Below, in pieces: positions 7,153 to 15,205 of a stretch of 64,000 bases of DNA. Positions within the stretch are counted from its first letter, which is position 1; the number at the start of each line of letters is the position of its first letter. A program made the translations under genes and the position numbers. The stretch lies in NCBI RefSeq assembly GCF_016785085.1, contig NZ_JAENHO010000012.1, forward strand, positions 124,001 through 188,000, read 5' to 3'. The notes under the pieces were generated by a model that worked only from the letters and a program-made list of their open reading frames with translations, had not been told where the DNA came from and did no database searches. Origin of the DNA: Paractinoplanes lichenicola. GTDB lineage: Bacteria > Actinomycetota > Actinomycetes > Mycobacteriales > Micromonosporaceae.

Positions 7153-8037
7153 ATGACGTACGGCAAGAAGGATCTGCCCTACCCCTACTGCGCTGACTTC
7201 TCGGGCATCGTCACCCGGGTCAAGGGAGTGCGCGAGTCGACTCGTGCCGCCCTGGTCAACTCGCTGAAGGTGGCGTCGTACCTGAAGGCCGGCGCCAACC
7301 TGATCGAGCGCAACCTCGGTGCCCAGCGACCCGCGACGGCGACCGGTGACGGGCGCAAGCAGTACTGGTCGGGCCTGAGCTTCCTGACCGAGCGCGCGCT
7401 GTCGGCCGAGGTCGAGGAGCTCGAGCTGCCCTTCCTGCGGCAGAAGGGCGCCGGGCCGTACAGGTCGACCTGGGCCAGCCACGACGACTACCTCAACGAC
7501 CTGCTCGCGTTCATGCTGCACGCCATCAACTACGACCCGCAGTACGGGGCCGATGTGGAGACGCGCGGTGACTGGCTGGCCACCGACGACAGCCTGGTCG
7601 ACGCCGTGGACCGGTCCAGTTACCACGAGTTGATGGCCCTTTGCCGGATGCCTCTGTTCAAGTTGCAGCTCATCATGGTGGCAACCGCCCACCGCAACGA
7701 CGGCATCCGTGGCGCCATCGCGAACAACTACGCCGGCGCGCTCGAACCGTGGATGAAGATCTACGAAGAGACGATCGCCGCGCGGGGCTACCAGCTTCGC
7801 CCCGGCATCACGATCCAGGAGTTCACCAACCTCCTGGCCGCCGTCACGGAGGGTCTCGCGGTGCGGCATCTGGGCGACCCGAGCGCGGACATCGTCGACC
7901 AGGGCCCGGTCGAGAATCTCGTGGGCAAGGGGGTCCTCGGGATCATGGCGGCCTATCTGGAGCCCATCAAGAACCCGACAGGTTTGACATTGCGCGAAAT
8001 GTTCGAACGCTCGGCCGATAACGGGGGACCCTCATGA
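7153..8037 (+). CDS. Unknown helical protein, C-terminal half TetR-ligand-domain-like
   Basis: 294 aa, not confidently recognised. The stretch from SYHELMALCRMPLFKL through the paired helices around LLAAVTEGLAVRHLGDP resembles the ligand-binding region of TetR proteins. The N-terminal 120 residues (from DLPYPYCADFSG) contain a possible helical VRESTRAALVNSLKVASYLKAG but no clear DNA-binding signature. It may be a degenerate or atypical regulator. Its TGA overlaps the ATG of the serine hydrolase (8034) by 4 bp, so the two are translationally coupled and probably act together. The start at 7153 is chosen because conserved-looking sequence begins there; no ribosome binding site is obvious. Confidence 0.6.
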   Translation: MTYGKKDLPYPYCADFSGIVTRVKGVRESTRAALVNSLKVASYLKAGANLIERNLGAQRPATATGDGRKQYWSGLSFLTERALSAEVEELELPFLRQKGAGPYRSTWASHDDYLNDLLAFMLHAINYDPQYGADVETRGDWLATDDSLVDAVDRSSYHELMALCRMPLFKLQLIMVATAHRNDGIRGAIANNYAGALEPWMKIYEETIAARGYQLRPGITIQEFTNLLAAVTEGLAVRHLGDPSADIVDQGPVENLVGKGVLGIMAAYLEPIKNPTGLTLREMFERSADNGGPS

Positions 8038-9218
8038 CAAGTACGACGGACCGCCCTGCCGACCACCGGGAACCGTCCTGGTGGGACAAGCAGGGCGATC
8101 TGATCATGCGACGGCCGTTCAACGAGTGGACCTTCACCCACATGAACTGGCTGATGCCGACCGAACGCGTCGCCCGCGGCGCCACCCACCTTCCCCTCCC
8201 GGTCGACAACCAGCCGCTGAACGTGACCTACCGCTTCGAGAACCGCGACTTCACCCTCGCCGAACTGCACCGCCGCACGTTCACCACCGCGTTCGTCGTG
8301 CTGCACCGGGGCACGATCGTGCACGAGACCTACCCGGGGGCGTTCGCCGGCCCACGCTCGCGCATGCAGCTGTTCTCGCTCTCCAAGTCGGTGACGTCGA
8401 TCCTGGTCGGCATCGCGCTCGACGAGGGGCTGATCGGCAGCGAGAAGGATCAGATCACCGACTACCGGCCCGACTTCCTCGGCACGGCGTACGAGGGGAA
8501 CACAATCGCCGAGCTGCTCGACATGACCACCGGCGTCGGCGACCTCGAGACCTGGGAGGTGCCCAACAGCGGCATCAAGCAGTTCGAGCAGACGATCCTC
8601 GGTGGCGGAGACATCGCCGACGTGGTCCGCGCGGCAACGCGGACCGCGCCGGCGGGTGAGAAGTTCAACTACTCCACCTTCGACACCCAGATGCTGGGGT
8701 GGGTCCTCGAGGCAGCGACGGGACAGACCCTGGCCACGTACGCCTCCGAGCGGCTCTGGCAGAAGCTGGGCTCCGACCGCGACGCGTACTACTGGCTCAC
8801 CCGCGGGCGTCCGCGCACCGCGATCGGGGGCGGCTCGCTCAACGCGACCGCTCGCGACGTGGCCCGGGTCGGCCTGCTGATGGCCGGCGACGGGGTGGTC
8901 GACGGCGAGCAGATCGTGCCGCGGGACTGGGTGCGCCGCAGTCGCGGCAACGACAAACCGCAGCTCGCGGTGGGTGCGCTCGGACCCAGCGGCTACGACC
9001 ACTACGGCTACTCCAACCAGTGGTGGACCCTCGGCAGCGACCACTTCGACGCCTTCACCGGCCTCGGGGTGCACGGCCAATACCTCTACGTCGACCCGGA
9101 CGCCGAGGTCGTCATCGTCAAGTGCAGCGCCTGGCCCACCCAGGACGACCCCCGCCGCGACGCCGAGACCGTCGCCGCCCTGCGTCGCGTGGCCGACCAC
9201 TTCGTCTGCACCCGATAG
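8034..9218 (+). CDS. Serine hydrolase, class C beta-lactamase / 6-aminohexanoate-dimer hydrolase type
   Basis: 394 aa. The nucleophile motif S-x-x-K is SLSK (S115, K118) in LFSLSKSVTSILVG. The second motif is around Y213 (FNYSTFD), and the late HGQYLY takes the place of the KTG strand. These, and the spacing, match the PF00144 family and in particular NylB-like esterases/amidases that lack true beta-lactamase activity. No signal peptide is seen, so it is probably cytoplasmic. It starts inside the stop codon of the upstream gene (ATGA overlap). Possible substrates are esters or amides of small carboxylic acids. A strong terminator follows at 9276-9306. Confidence 0.87.
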   Translation: MTSTTDRPADHREPSWWDKQGDLIMRRPFNEWTFTHMNWLMPTERVARGATHLPLPVDNQPLNVTYRFENRDFTLAELHRRTFTTAFVVLHRGTIVHETYPGAFAGPRSRMQLFSLSKSVTSILVGIALDEGLIGSEKDQITDYRPDFLGTAYEGNTIAELLDMTTGVGDLETWEVPNSGIKQFEQTILGGGDIADVVRAATRTAPAGEKFNYSTFDTQMLGWVLEAATGQTLATYASERLWQKLGSDRDAYYWLTRGRPRTAIGGGSLNATARDVARVGLLMAGDGVVDGEQIVPRDWVRRSRGNDKPQLAVGALGPSGYDHYGYSNQWWTLGSDHFDAFTGLGVHGQYLYVDPDAEVVIVKCSAWPTQDDPRRDAETVAALRRVADHFVCTR

Positions 9219-9275
9219 CACTCCCCTCTCCCCCGCGGTAAAAGTTCCCCTTTTCCACCGGCAGCATCCCCTTGC

Positions 9276-9306
9276 CCGGACCTGGCCCGCCCATGGCCAG
9301 GTCCGG
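9276..9306 (+). terminator. Rho-independent terminator after the serine hydrolase gene
   Basis: A perfect 12-bp stem, CCGGACCTGGCC (9276-9287) with GGCCAGGTCCGG (9295-9306), 7-nt loop, followed by CGCTTTT. Confidence 0.85.
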
Positions 9307-9365
9307 CGCTTTTCCCTCTCGCGTGTCCTCGCCGCGCGTCACACCAGTTCCGAAAGGTTTCATCG

Positions 9366-10508
9366 ATGAACCCTGCCCTCAAAAGGCACCCTGTCGTGGC
9401 ATTTCTCGCGGCGGCCACGGCCATTGTTCTTGCCATTTCCGCAGCACTTTTGCCAGGTTCGCCGGCCCGCGCGGCTCAGCTTTCCGGCACCGTTCTCTCC
9501 ACTTCCGTGGCCACCCTTCCGGCGGAATTGGCACCCCTGGCCAACGGCAAGCGCGTCTCGTATCTGACGACCACGCTGCTGTCGAGCCCGACGAATTCCA
9601 TTCCGATCACCGCGACCGGCCTGATCCTCACTCCGAAGACCGGGAAGAACAACAAGATCGTGGTGTGGGGGCACGGCACGACCGGCCTGGCCGACCAGTG
9701 CGCCCCCTCGGTGAGCCAGTCGGTGTTCTGGCCCGAGGCGCGGGCCGCGATCGCCGAGTTGCTGCGGCGCGGCTGGACGGTCGCCGCGCCCGACTACCCG
9801 GGCCTGGGCACGGCGTTGTCCCACCCGTACCTGGTCGGCGCGAGCGCGGCCCGCTCGATGATCGACAGTGCCAAGGCGGCCAAGAACCTCGACGCCACGC
9901 TGGGCACGCAGTATGTGATCGACGGCCACTCGCAGGGCGGGCAGGGCGCCCTGTTCGCCGACGAGCTCGCTCCCTCGTACGACGGGAACTTGACCTTGAA
10001 GGGGGTCGCGGCGATCGCGCCGGTCAGCAACGCCGACCTGTTCGCGCCGCTCATTCCGGGCACCCCGGCCCAGGGTTACCTGGTCATGGCTCTGTACGGC
10101 CTGCAGTCGGTGGACCCGACGTTCGTGCCCTCCACGATTCTGGCGCCGCCCGCGCGGGCCAAGACCGGCGTGCTGCAGAGCGGCTGCCTCAACGAGATCC
10201 TCGCCGCCTACGCCGACCTGACCGCCTCCGAGCTGCTGGTCGGGGGTGCGCTGCCGCAGTCGGTGATCACCAAGCTGTCGAAGTACGTCAACCCCGCCCA
10301 GAAGGCGCCGACCGCCCCGATCCTGCTGGTGCAGGGCACGGCCGACGAGGCGGTCCCGTACGTGATCACCGCCGGCCCGCTGCTGACCCAGCTCAGCGCC
10401 TACAGCCAGCCCGTGCAGTTCGTCCAGATCGACGGCGCCACCCATGACGGCGCCGTTTTCGAGAGCACCGCCCTGGTAGCCAACTGGATCGCGGCCCGCT
10501 TCTCGTGA
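9366..10508 (+). CDS. Secreted lipase/esterase, alpha/beta hydrolase (secretory lipase family)
   Basis: 380 aa. A Sec signal peptide (hydrophobic core AFLAAATAIVLAISAALLPG) is followed by an ARA cleavage region near residue 37. The alpha/beta-hydrolase fold shows the oxyanion-region VVWGHGTTG and the nucleophile elbow GHSQGG (S189). A late acid loop VQGTADEAVP and a C-terminal THDGA supply the likely Asp and His. The overall layout matches PF03583 secretory lipases. The start has a GAAAGG ribosome binding site 7-8 nt upstream. It stands between two strong hairpin terminators and is probably monocistronic. Extracellular lipid or ester hydrolysis is the likely role. Confidence 0.88.
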   Translation: MNPALKRHPVVAFLAAATAIVLAISAALLPGSPARAAQLSGTVLSTSVATLPAELAPLANGKRVSYLTTTLLSSPTNSIPITATGLILTPKTGKNNKIVVWGHGTTGLADQCAPSVSQSVFWPEARAAIAELLRRGWTVAAPDYPGLGTALSHPYLVGASAARSMIDSAKAAKNLDATLGTQYVIDGHSQGGQGALFADELAPSYDGNLTLKGVAAIAPVSNADLFAPLIPGTPAQGYLVMALYGLQSVDPTFVPSTILAPPARAKTGVLQSGCLNEILAAYADLTASELLVGGALPQSVITKLSKYVNPAQKAPTAPILLVQGTADEAVPYVITAGPLLTQLSAYSQPVQFVQIDGATHDGAVFESTALVANWIAARFS

Positions 10509-10515
10509 GAACGGA

Positions 10516-10556
10516 CGGCCTTCCCCGTGTCACGACCCCGCACGGGGGAGGCCGTC
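10516..10556 (+). terminator. Hairpin terminator after the lipase gene
   Basis: ACGGCCTTCCCCGTG (10516-10530) pairs with CACGGGGGAGGCCGT (10542-10556) with one mismatch and an 11-nt loop. It separates the convergent lipase and erythromycin-esterase-like genes. Confidence 0.8.
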
Positions 10557-10593
10557 ACCGCCCGCCCATCCACAGCCCCCGCCCGGCGGGCTT

Positions 10594-11748
10594 TCACCGG
10601 CCGCCCGTCCACAGCGCCTGCTCGGTCGGGGTGCTGATCGGCACGCAGGCGACCGCGTCGAAGAACTCGGCGACCGGTCCCTCGGTGTAGAGGTCCAGGT
10701 TTCTGATCTTGTCGGCCGTGGACGTGCGGGTGTCGTGCAGGCCGGGGCCCAGCCGCTCGACGCTGCCCTCGGCCGGGGGCTCCAGATCGACCAGCACGGT
10801 CTCGGCCATCGCCGGCGCGTCGGGGGCGAGTCGTCGCGTGGCGACCTGGCCGGCCTCGGCGGTCACCCCGATTGCGCGATACTGCTCGCCGAGCAGCGCG
10901 GACAGGTGGCTGCCGAGCACCTCGAACATCGGATGCCGGCGCTGGATGTGCGAATTGGCGGCCAGCACGATCACCCGGCCGGGCGTGCGATCAAGGATCC
11001 ACTCCACGGTGCGCGCCATCGCGGCGTCCCGGATGTTGAGGCCGGCGTGCGCCGTGGACCCCTCGACCGCGGCGACCTGGGCGCGCAGCATCTGGTCGAG
11101 CAGCGTCACCATGCGCAGTTCGTGACGCGCGATGGTGTTCGTTTCGTCGCGCGGGCGCGGGGTCGCGTCGAACCGGGCGTTCGCCTCGGCCAGGGCGAGC
11201 GTCAGCGCGTCACGATCGATCAAAGCCATTTCCCGGTACGCCGTGAAGGCGGGAATCGTGTACGCCGAGGCGAAGCGGCCCACGAGGCGGCGTACGGGGG
11301 AAAGGGTTTGCCGCAGCTCGGGCGCGTGCAGGTCGAGATGATCGAGCGCGGGACCGGCGTTGGCCAGGCCGCCCGGCAGGTCCAGACCCCAGAAATCGAG
11401 CTGTTGGTCCTTGAGCGAAACGAGCAGATCGCGCATCTCCGCGCATTCGCCGAACCGGTATGTCAGACCGTCCGCGGGCGGATCACCGGCGCCGGCGTGG
11501 ATCCAGTCGCGCACCGCCAGGCCCTCGCTGAACCCCGACTCCAGGGCCACCGTGGTGAAGCCCAGCTGCTCGCTCAGGAAACGCACCATCTGCTCGCGCA
11601 GCACGTGATACTCGCGCACGAAGTGAGCGGATTCGCCGATCGCGATCACCCGCGCGTCGCCGACTGTTGCGCGAAGTTGTTCGACGTCGTCCGGGCTCAG
11701 CTCCACGGGCGACGACCTTACCGGGTTGCCGGGCGGTGAACTGTCCAC
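10594..11748 (-). CDS. Erythromycin esterase family protein
   Basis: 384 aa. The family hallmark IAIGESAHFVREYHVLRE (E39, H42, then E52 region) is present near the N-terminus. VALESGFSEG, the helical middle and the C-terminal VLAANSHIQRRHP follow, which supplies the second conserved His. This fits PF05139, whose founding members open the macrolide lactone ring; many actinobacterial members have other or unknown substrates. Resistance should therefore not be assumed. The ATG at 11748 lies 57 bp from the divergent EEP gene start, so both promoters lie close together. Confidence 0.87.
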   Translation of the reverse strand: MDSSPPGNPVRSSPVELSPDDVEQLRATVGDARVIAIGESAHFVREYHVLREQMVRFLSEQLGFTTVALESGFSEGLAVRDWIHAGAGDPPADGLTYRFGECAEMRDLLVSLKDQQLDFWGLDLPGGLANAGPALDHLDLHAPELRQTLSPVRRLVGRFASAYTIPAFTAYREMALIDRDALTLALAEANARFDATPRPRDETNTIARHELRMVTLLDQMLRAQVAAVEGSTAHAGLNIRDAAMARTVEWILDRTPGRVIVLAANSHIQRRHPMFEVLGSHLSALLGEQYRAIGVTAEAGQVATRRLAPDAPAMAETVLVDLEPPAEGSVERLGPGLHDTRTSTADKIRNLDLYTEGPVAEFFDAVACVPISTPTEQALWTGGR

Positions 11749-11804
11749 GTCAGAGGCGCCTGTCGCATGGCCGTACGTGGATGGGTCCGGTAGACACGAG
11801 GGTC

Positions 11805-13034
11805 ATGAGGCGTCTTCTTCTTGCCGCGGGGCTCGTGCTGGGCCTTCTGGCGCTGCCCGCTCCCGCGCTTGCCCACGGCTCTTCCGCCGTCCGATTTGCC
11901 ACTTATAACCTGTCGCTGAACCGGCCGGCCGAGGGGCTGCTGCGCGAGCACCTGGCCAACCCGGGCGTCGACGACGTCTACCGGCGGCAGGCACGCAACG
12001 TCGCCGAGGTCATCCAGCGGGCCCACCCCGACGTGGTGCTGCTCAACGAGTTCGACTACGACCCGGAGGCGGCGCGCCTGTTCGCGCAGAACTTCCTGGC
12101 CGTGTCGCAGAACGGGGCGCCGGCGCAGAAATACCCGTACCGGTATGTGGCGCCGTCGAACACCGGCATCTCGTCCGGGCTCGACCTGAACAACAACGGG
12201 GTCGCCGACACGACGCCGGGCGACCAGGCGTACGGCGACGACTCGTACGGCTTCGGTCTGTTCCCCGGGCAGTACGGCATGGTCGTCTACTCGAAGTACC
12301 CGATCTCGTACTCCGCGATCCGCACGTTCCAGCTGTTCAAGTGGAAGGACATGCCGGGCAACCTGCTGCCGGCCGACTTCTACTCGCCGGCCGCCCGCCA
12401 GGTGCTGCGCCTGTCGTCGAAGAGCCACTGGGACGTCCCGATCCGCATCGGCGGCAAGACCGTGCACTTCCTGGTCTCGCACCCGACGCCGCCCACCTTC
12501 GACGGCCCCGAGGACCGCAACGGCCGCCGCAACCACGACGAGATCCGCTTCTGGGCCGACTACGTGAAGTCGGCCCGCTACATCTACGACGACCGGGGTC
12601 ACAAGGGCGGCCTCAAGCCCGGCTCACCGTTCGTCATCGCCGGCGACCAGAATGCCGACCCGCTCGACGGCGACTCGTACGACGGCGCGATCAACCAGCT
12701 CCTCGACCACCGCCTGATCAACTCCCGCATCGCCCCGTCCTCCGCGGGCGCCGCCGAGGCCGCAACCCTGCAGGGCGGCGCGAACACGTCCCACGTCGGC
12801 AACCCCCGCTACGACACGGCCGACTTCGCCGACACCGCCCCCGGCAACCTGCGCGCCGACTACGTTCTGCCCAGGGCCGGCCTTCCCGTACGGGGCTCCG
12901 GCGTCTTCTGGCCCGTCCAGTCCGACCCGCTGTCCCGCCTGAGCGGCGTCTACGACCCGGTATGGGCCCCGGTCAACGGCTTCCCCACATCCGACCACCG
13001 CCTGGTCTGGCTGGACCTGTCCCTCCGCCACTGA
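11805..13034 (+). CDS. Secreted endonuclease/exonuclease/phosphatase (EEP) family protein
   Basis: 409 aa. A Sec signal peptide (MRRLLLAAGLVLGLLALPAP, cleaved near ALA-HG) leads into the EEP fold. Visible elements are VRFATYNLSLN, HPDVVLLNEFDYD (metal-binding Glu), VIAGDQNADPLDGDS (catalytic D-x-N) and FPTSDHRLVWLDL (catalytic Asp-His pair). All core residues are present, so it should be an active extracellular phosphohydrolase or nuclease. Its DGDSYDG region and long insertions resemble phytase-like or nucleotidase-like secreted EEP proteins. A perfect hairpin terminator begins 15 bp after the stop codon. Confidence 0.88.
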   Translation: MRRLLLAAGLVLGLLALPAPALAHGSSAVRFATYNLSLNRPAEGLLREHLANPGVDDVYRRQARNVAEVIQRAHPDVVLLNEFDYDPEAARLFAQNFLAVSQNGAPAQKYPYRYVAPSNTGISSGLDLNNNGVADTTPGDQAYGDDSYGFGLFPGQYGMVVYSKYPISYSAIRTFQLFKWKDMPGNLLPADFYSPAARQVLRLSSKSHWDVPIRIGGKTVHFLVSHPTPPTFDGPEDRNGRRNHDEIRFWADYVKSARYIYDDRGHKGGLKPGSPFVIAGDQNADPLDGDSYDGAINQLLDHRLINSRIAPSSAGAAEAATLQGGANTSHVGNPRYDTADFADTAPGNLRADYVLPRAGLPVRGSGVFWPVQSDPLSRLSGVYDPVWAPVNGFPTSDHRLVWLDLSLRH

Positions 13035-13048
13035 CCCACCCCCACACA

Positions 13049-13079
13049 GAAGGCCGCCAAGCCCACCTTGGCGGCCTTC
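13049..13079 (+). terminator. Perfect hairpin terminator
   Basis: GAAGGCCGCCAAG (13049-13061) and CTTGGCGGCCTTC (13067-13079) form a perfect 13-bp stem with a 5-nt loop just after the EEP gene. Confidence 0.85.
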
Positions 13080-13429
13080 GCCGTTCCAACCTTCGCCCGC
13101 GCTTTCTGTTGCCTGTCCCACCATGCCCTGCACACCTTGCTCGGCCCGCCTTGACTGCCCTACCTCGCCCCTCGCTGCGACGGCACCCACCCGTCCCTGT
13201 TAGTGAGTCCTCACTTACCAAAACGCGCCTTCTAGGCAACTACTCAAGGCTCGACCCGCGATCAGCCCCGTCGCTGCACCCGCACCCCGCGTCGCCGCAC
13301 CTCGCGTCGCGTCGCCACGCCCGCACCCCGCAGCCCCACACCCGCGCACCCTCCAGCTTGTGAGTGAGTCCTTACTTACGACAGCGCGGACGACGTCAGC
13401 TGGTTGGCTGCTTGGGCAAGCGGTCGATG
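13080..13429. other. Gene-free region with two operator-like palindromes
   Basis: No convincing gene. Two near-palindromes of the form TNAGTGAGTCCTNACTNA lie at 13200-13217 and 13361-13378 in the same orientation, about 161 bp apart. Between them is a CCGCACCCCGCGTCGC-type low-complexity tract. See findings. Confidence 0.6.
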
Positions 13430-13804
13430 TCAGCTCGCTCGGGCGACGGCTGCCTGGTCGGGGAAGCGGTCGATGTTGGCGACCACCCACTGGCGCAGGG
13501 CGGCCAGCGGGGCGCAGGCGTCCGCGCCGAGCGGGGTCAGCGAATACTCGACGTGCAGCGGGACGCTCGGGAAGACCGTACGGTCGATCAGCCCTTGATC
13601 TTCGAGCTTGCGCAGTGTGGCGGTGAGCACCTTGGGGCTGACGCCGTCGAGGCGGTCGCGCAGGGCGCCGAAGCGTCGCGGGCCGTCTTCGAGGGCGCCC
13701 AGGGCGAGCGCGCTCCACTTGTTGGCCAGCAGATCGAGCACCTGGCGGCAGGGGCAGGAGGCGTCGTAGACGTCGTGCTGGCGGTCGCAGCTGGTCGTCG
13801 GCAT
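13430..13804 (-). CDS. HxlR-family transcriptional regulator
   Basis: 124 aa. It has the HxlR winged helix (PF01638): CPCRQVLDLLANKWSALAL at the N-terminus, RFGALRDRLDGVSPKVLTAT and LRKLEDQGLIDR for the recognition region, and EYSLTPLGADACAPLAAL at the end. The Cys pair before the first helix (CPC) is where redox-sensing members such as QorR/YodB react with quinones or diamide. Divergence from a quinone-reductase-like gene (13879) fits a sensor of quinones or electrophiles that represses that gene. A TACGGT hexamer 6 nt before the ATG (13811-13816 on the minus strand) indicates a leaderless transcript. Confidence 0.9.
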   Translation of the reverse strand: MPTTSCDRQHDVYDASCPCRQVLDLLANKWSALALGALEDGPRRFGALRDRLDGVSPKVLTATLRKLEDQGLIDRTVFPSVPLHVEYSLTPLGADACAPLAALRQWVVANIDRFPDQAAVARAS

Positions 13805-13814
13805 GCCGCCACCG

Positions 13815-13861
13815 TAGTACCTTTCGGAAACTAATAAGCCTTGCGGGTAACTAGGGTCACC
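13815..13861. promoter_or_regulatory. Two HxlR operator-like inverted repeats in the divergent promoter
   Basis: TAGTACC (13815-13821), 5-nt spacer, GAAACTA (13827-13833) is an inverted repeat overlapping the HxlR -10. GGTAAC (13846-13851), TAGG, GTCACC (13856-13861) is a second, upstream of the reductase -10 (TACCGT, 13866-13871). Both resemble sites used by HxlR-type regulators. Confidence 0.6.
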
Positions 13862-13878
13862 GGAATACCGTCCCGCCC

Positions 13879-15030
13879 ATGACCGAAATGATGCGCGCGG
13901 TGGGTTACCGCACGAGCCTGCCGATCTCCGACCCGTCCTCCCTGCTCGACCTCGAACTGCCGGTGCCCACGCCCGGCGAGCACGACCTGCAGGTGCGGGT
14001 GCGGGCCGTCTCGGTCAACCCGGTCGACGTGAAGGTGCGCGCCGGCGGCGACCCCGATCCCGCGCCGCGGATCCTCGGCTTCGACGCGGCCGGTGTGGTG
14101 GAACGGGTCGGTTCGGCGGTCACGCTGTTCCGCCCCGGGGCCGAGGTCTGGTACGCCGGCTCGATCGCCCGCCCCGGCACGAACTCCGAACTGCACCTGG
14201 TCGACGAGCGCATCGTGGGCCGCAAGCCGCGCTCACTCGACTTCGCCGCCGCGGCCGCCCTGCCGTTGACCGCATTGACGGCATGGGAATCGCTGTTCGA
14301 CCGCCTTCAGGTGGAACCGTCCAGCCCGATCCGCGTCAACACGCCCGAGTGGTCCACGGCGCCGGGCGAGTCGTCCCCGATGCCGGGCGAGTCGTCCCGG
14401 GTGCCGGGCGAGTCGTCCCCGGCGCCGGGCGCGTCGGCCTCGGGACGGGGTCACGACTCGGCGGCTGCTGGGGGCGCCGGCTCGAAGCGGCTGCTGGTGC
14501 TCGGTGCGGCCGGTGGCGTCGGCGCGGTCCTCGTGCAGCTGGCCCGGCAGCTCACCGACCTCGAAGTGATCGGCACCGCGTCACGCCCCAAGTCGCGAGA
14601 CTATGTGCTGGCTCGCGGCGCCCACTCGGTGGTCGACCACCACGGCGACCTCGACGCCCAGCTCCCCGGCGGGGTCGACTACGTCTTCAGCCCCCACTCG
14701 GCCGGCATGATCGACACCTTTGCCCAGATCATTCGCCCGTACGGGTCGGTGGTCGCGATCGACGAGCCGCCGAACCTCGACCTGCGCGCCCTCAAGTCGA
14801 AGAGCATCACGTGGCACTGGGAACTCATGTTCACCCGCCCGCTGTTCGACCCGACGAGCGTGGCCCAGCACGAGATCCTCAACCAAGTGGCCGACCTTGT
14901 GGACAAGGGCATCGTGCAATCAACATTGACGACTCGTATTGACGGCATCAATGCAGTCAACATGCGCAAGGCGCACAAGGCCCAGGAGTCCGGCTCAGCA
15001 ATCGGCAAAACCGTCCTGGCCGGCTTCTAG
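13879..15030 (+). CDS. Zinc-free MDR/quinone oxidoreductase with a repeat insertion
   Basis: 383 aa. An MDR-superfamily enzyme of the ZADH/quinone-oxidoreductase type: a GroES-like N-terminal domain (LQVRVRAVSVNPVDVKVR, GFDAAGVVERVG) and a Rossmann domain with the NADPH loop LVLGAAGGVGAVLVQLARQ. No zinc ligands are seen. Between the two, residues about 149-202 hold a low-complexity Pro/Gly/Ser segment built from four 7-residue units (PGESSPM and variants), which makes the protein about 40 residues longer than its relatives. The start is 7 nt after TACCGT (13866-13871), so the mRNA is probably leaderless. It is likely repressed by the divergent HxlR protein and may detoxify quinones. Confidence 0.88.
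   Translation: MTEMMRAVGYRTSLPISDPSSLLDLELPVPTPGEHDLQVRVRAVSVNPVDVKVRAGGDPDPAPRILGFDAAGVVERVGSAVTLFRPGAEVWYAGSIARPGTNSELHLVDERIVGRKPRSLDFAAAAALPLTALTAWESLFDRLQVEPSSPIRVNTPEWSTAPGESSPMPGESSRVPGESSPAPGASASGRGHDSAAAGGAGSKRLLVLGAAGGVGAVLVQLARQLTDLEVIGTASRPKSRDYVLARGAHSVVDHHGDLDAQLPGGVDYVFSPHSAGMIDTFAQIIRPYGSVVAIDEPPNLDLRALKSKSITWHWELMFTRPLFDPTSVAQHEILNQVADLVDKGIVQSTLTTRIDGINAVNMRKAHKAQESGSAIGKTVLAGF
14361..14444. repeat. 21-bp in-frame tandem repeat inside the quinone oxidoreductase gene
   Basis: Four units starting at 14361, 14382, 14403 and 14424, consensus GCCGGGCGAGTCGTCCCCG plus 2 bp. They encode PGESSPM, PGESSRV, PGESSPA and PGASASG. The period is a multiple of three, so the frame is kept. 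Confidence 0.9.
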
Positions 15031-15205
15031 CCTTCGCCGGCGGGCCGCCGCCTTCGCCGGACCCACCACCGCCGCTCCGCCGGCGGCCCGCACCCACCCT
15101 GGCCGCTCACCGGCGGCCCGGACAGCCCTGCCGCCCTCCCAAACGGCCCGAACCCGCCCAGCCGCTCCCCCGCACGGCCCGAACCCGCCCAGGCGGGTCG
15201 GCGGG
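15031..15205. repeat. Short intergenic direct repeats
   Basis: ACGGCCCGAACCCGCCCAG occurs at 15143-15161 and 15174-15192 (period 31 bp), and CCGGCGGCCCG-type tracts precede it. No gene is seen here. Confidence 0.7.

Noticed and set aside
10594..11748. Calling the gene macrolide resistance (ere)
   Set aside because: Family motifs are present but most actinobacterial members have unproven substrates; no resistance context here.
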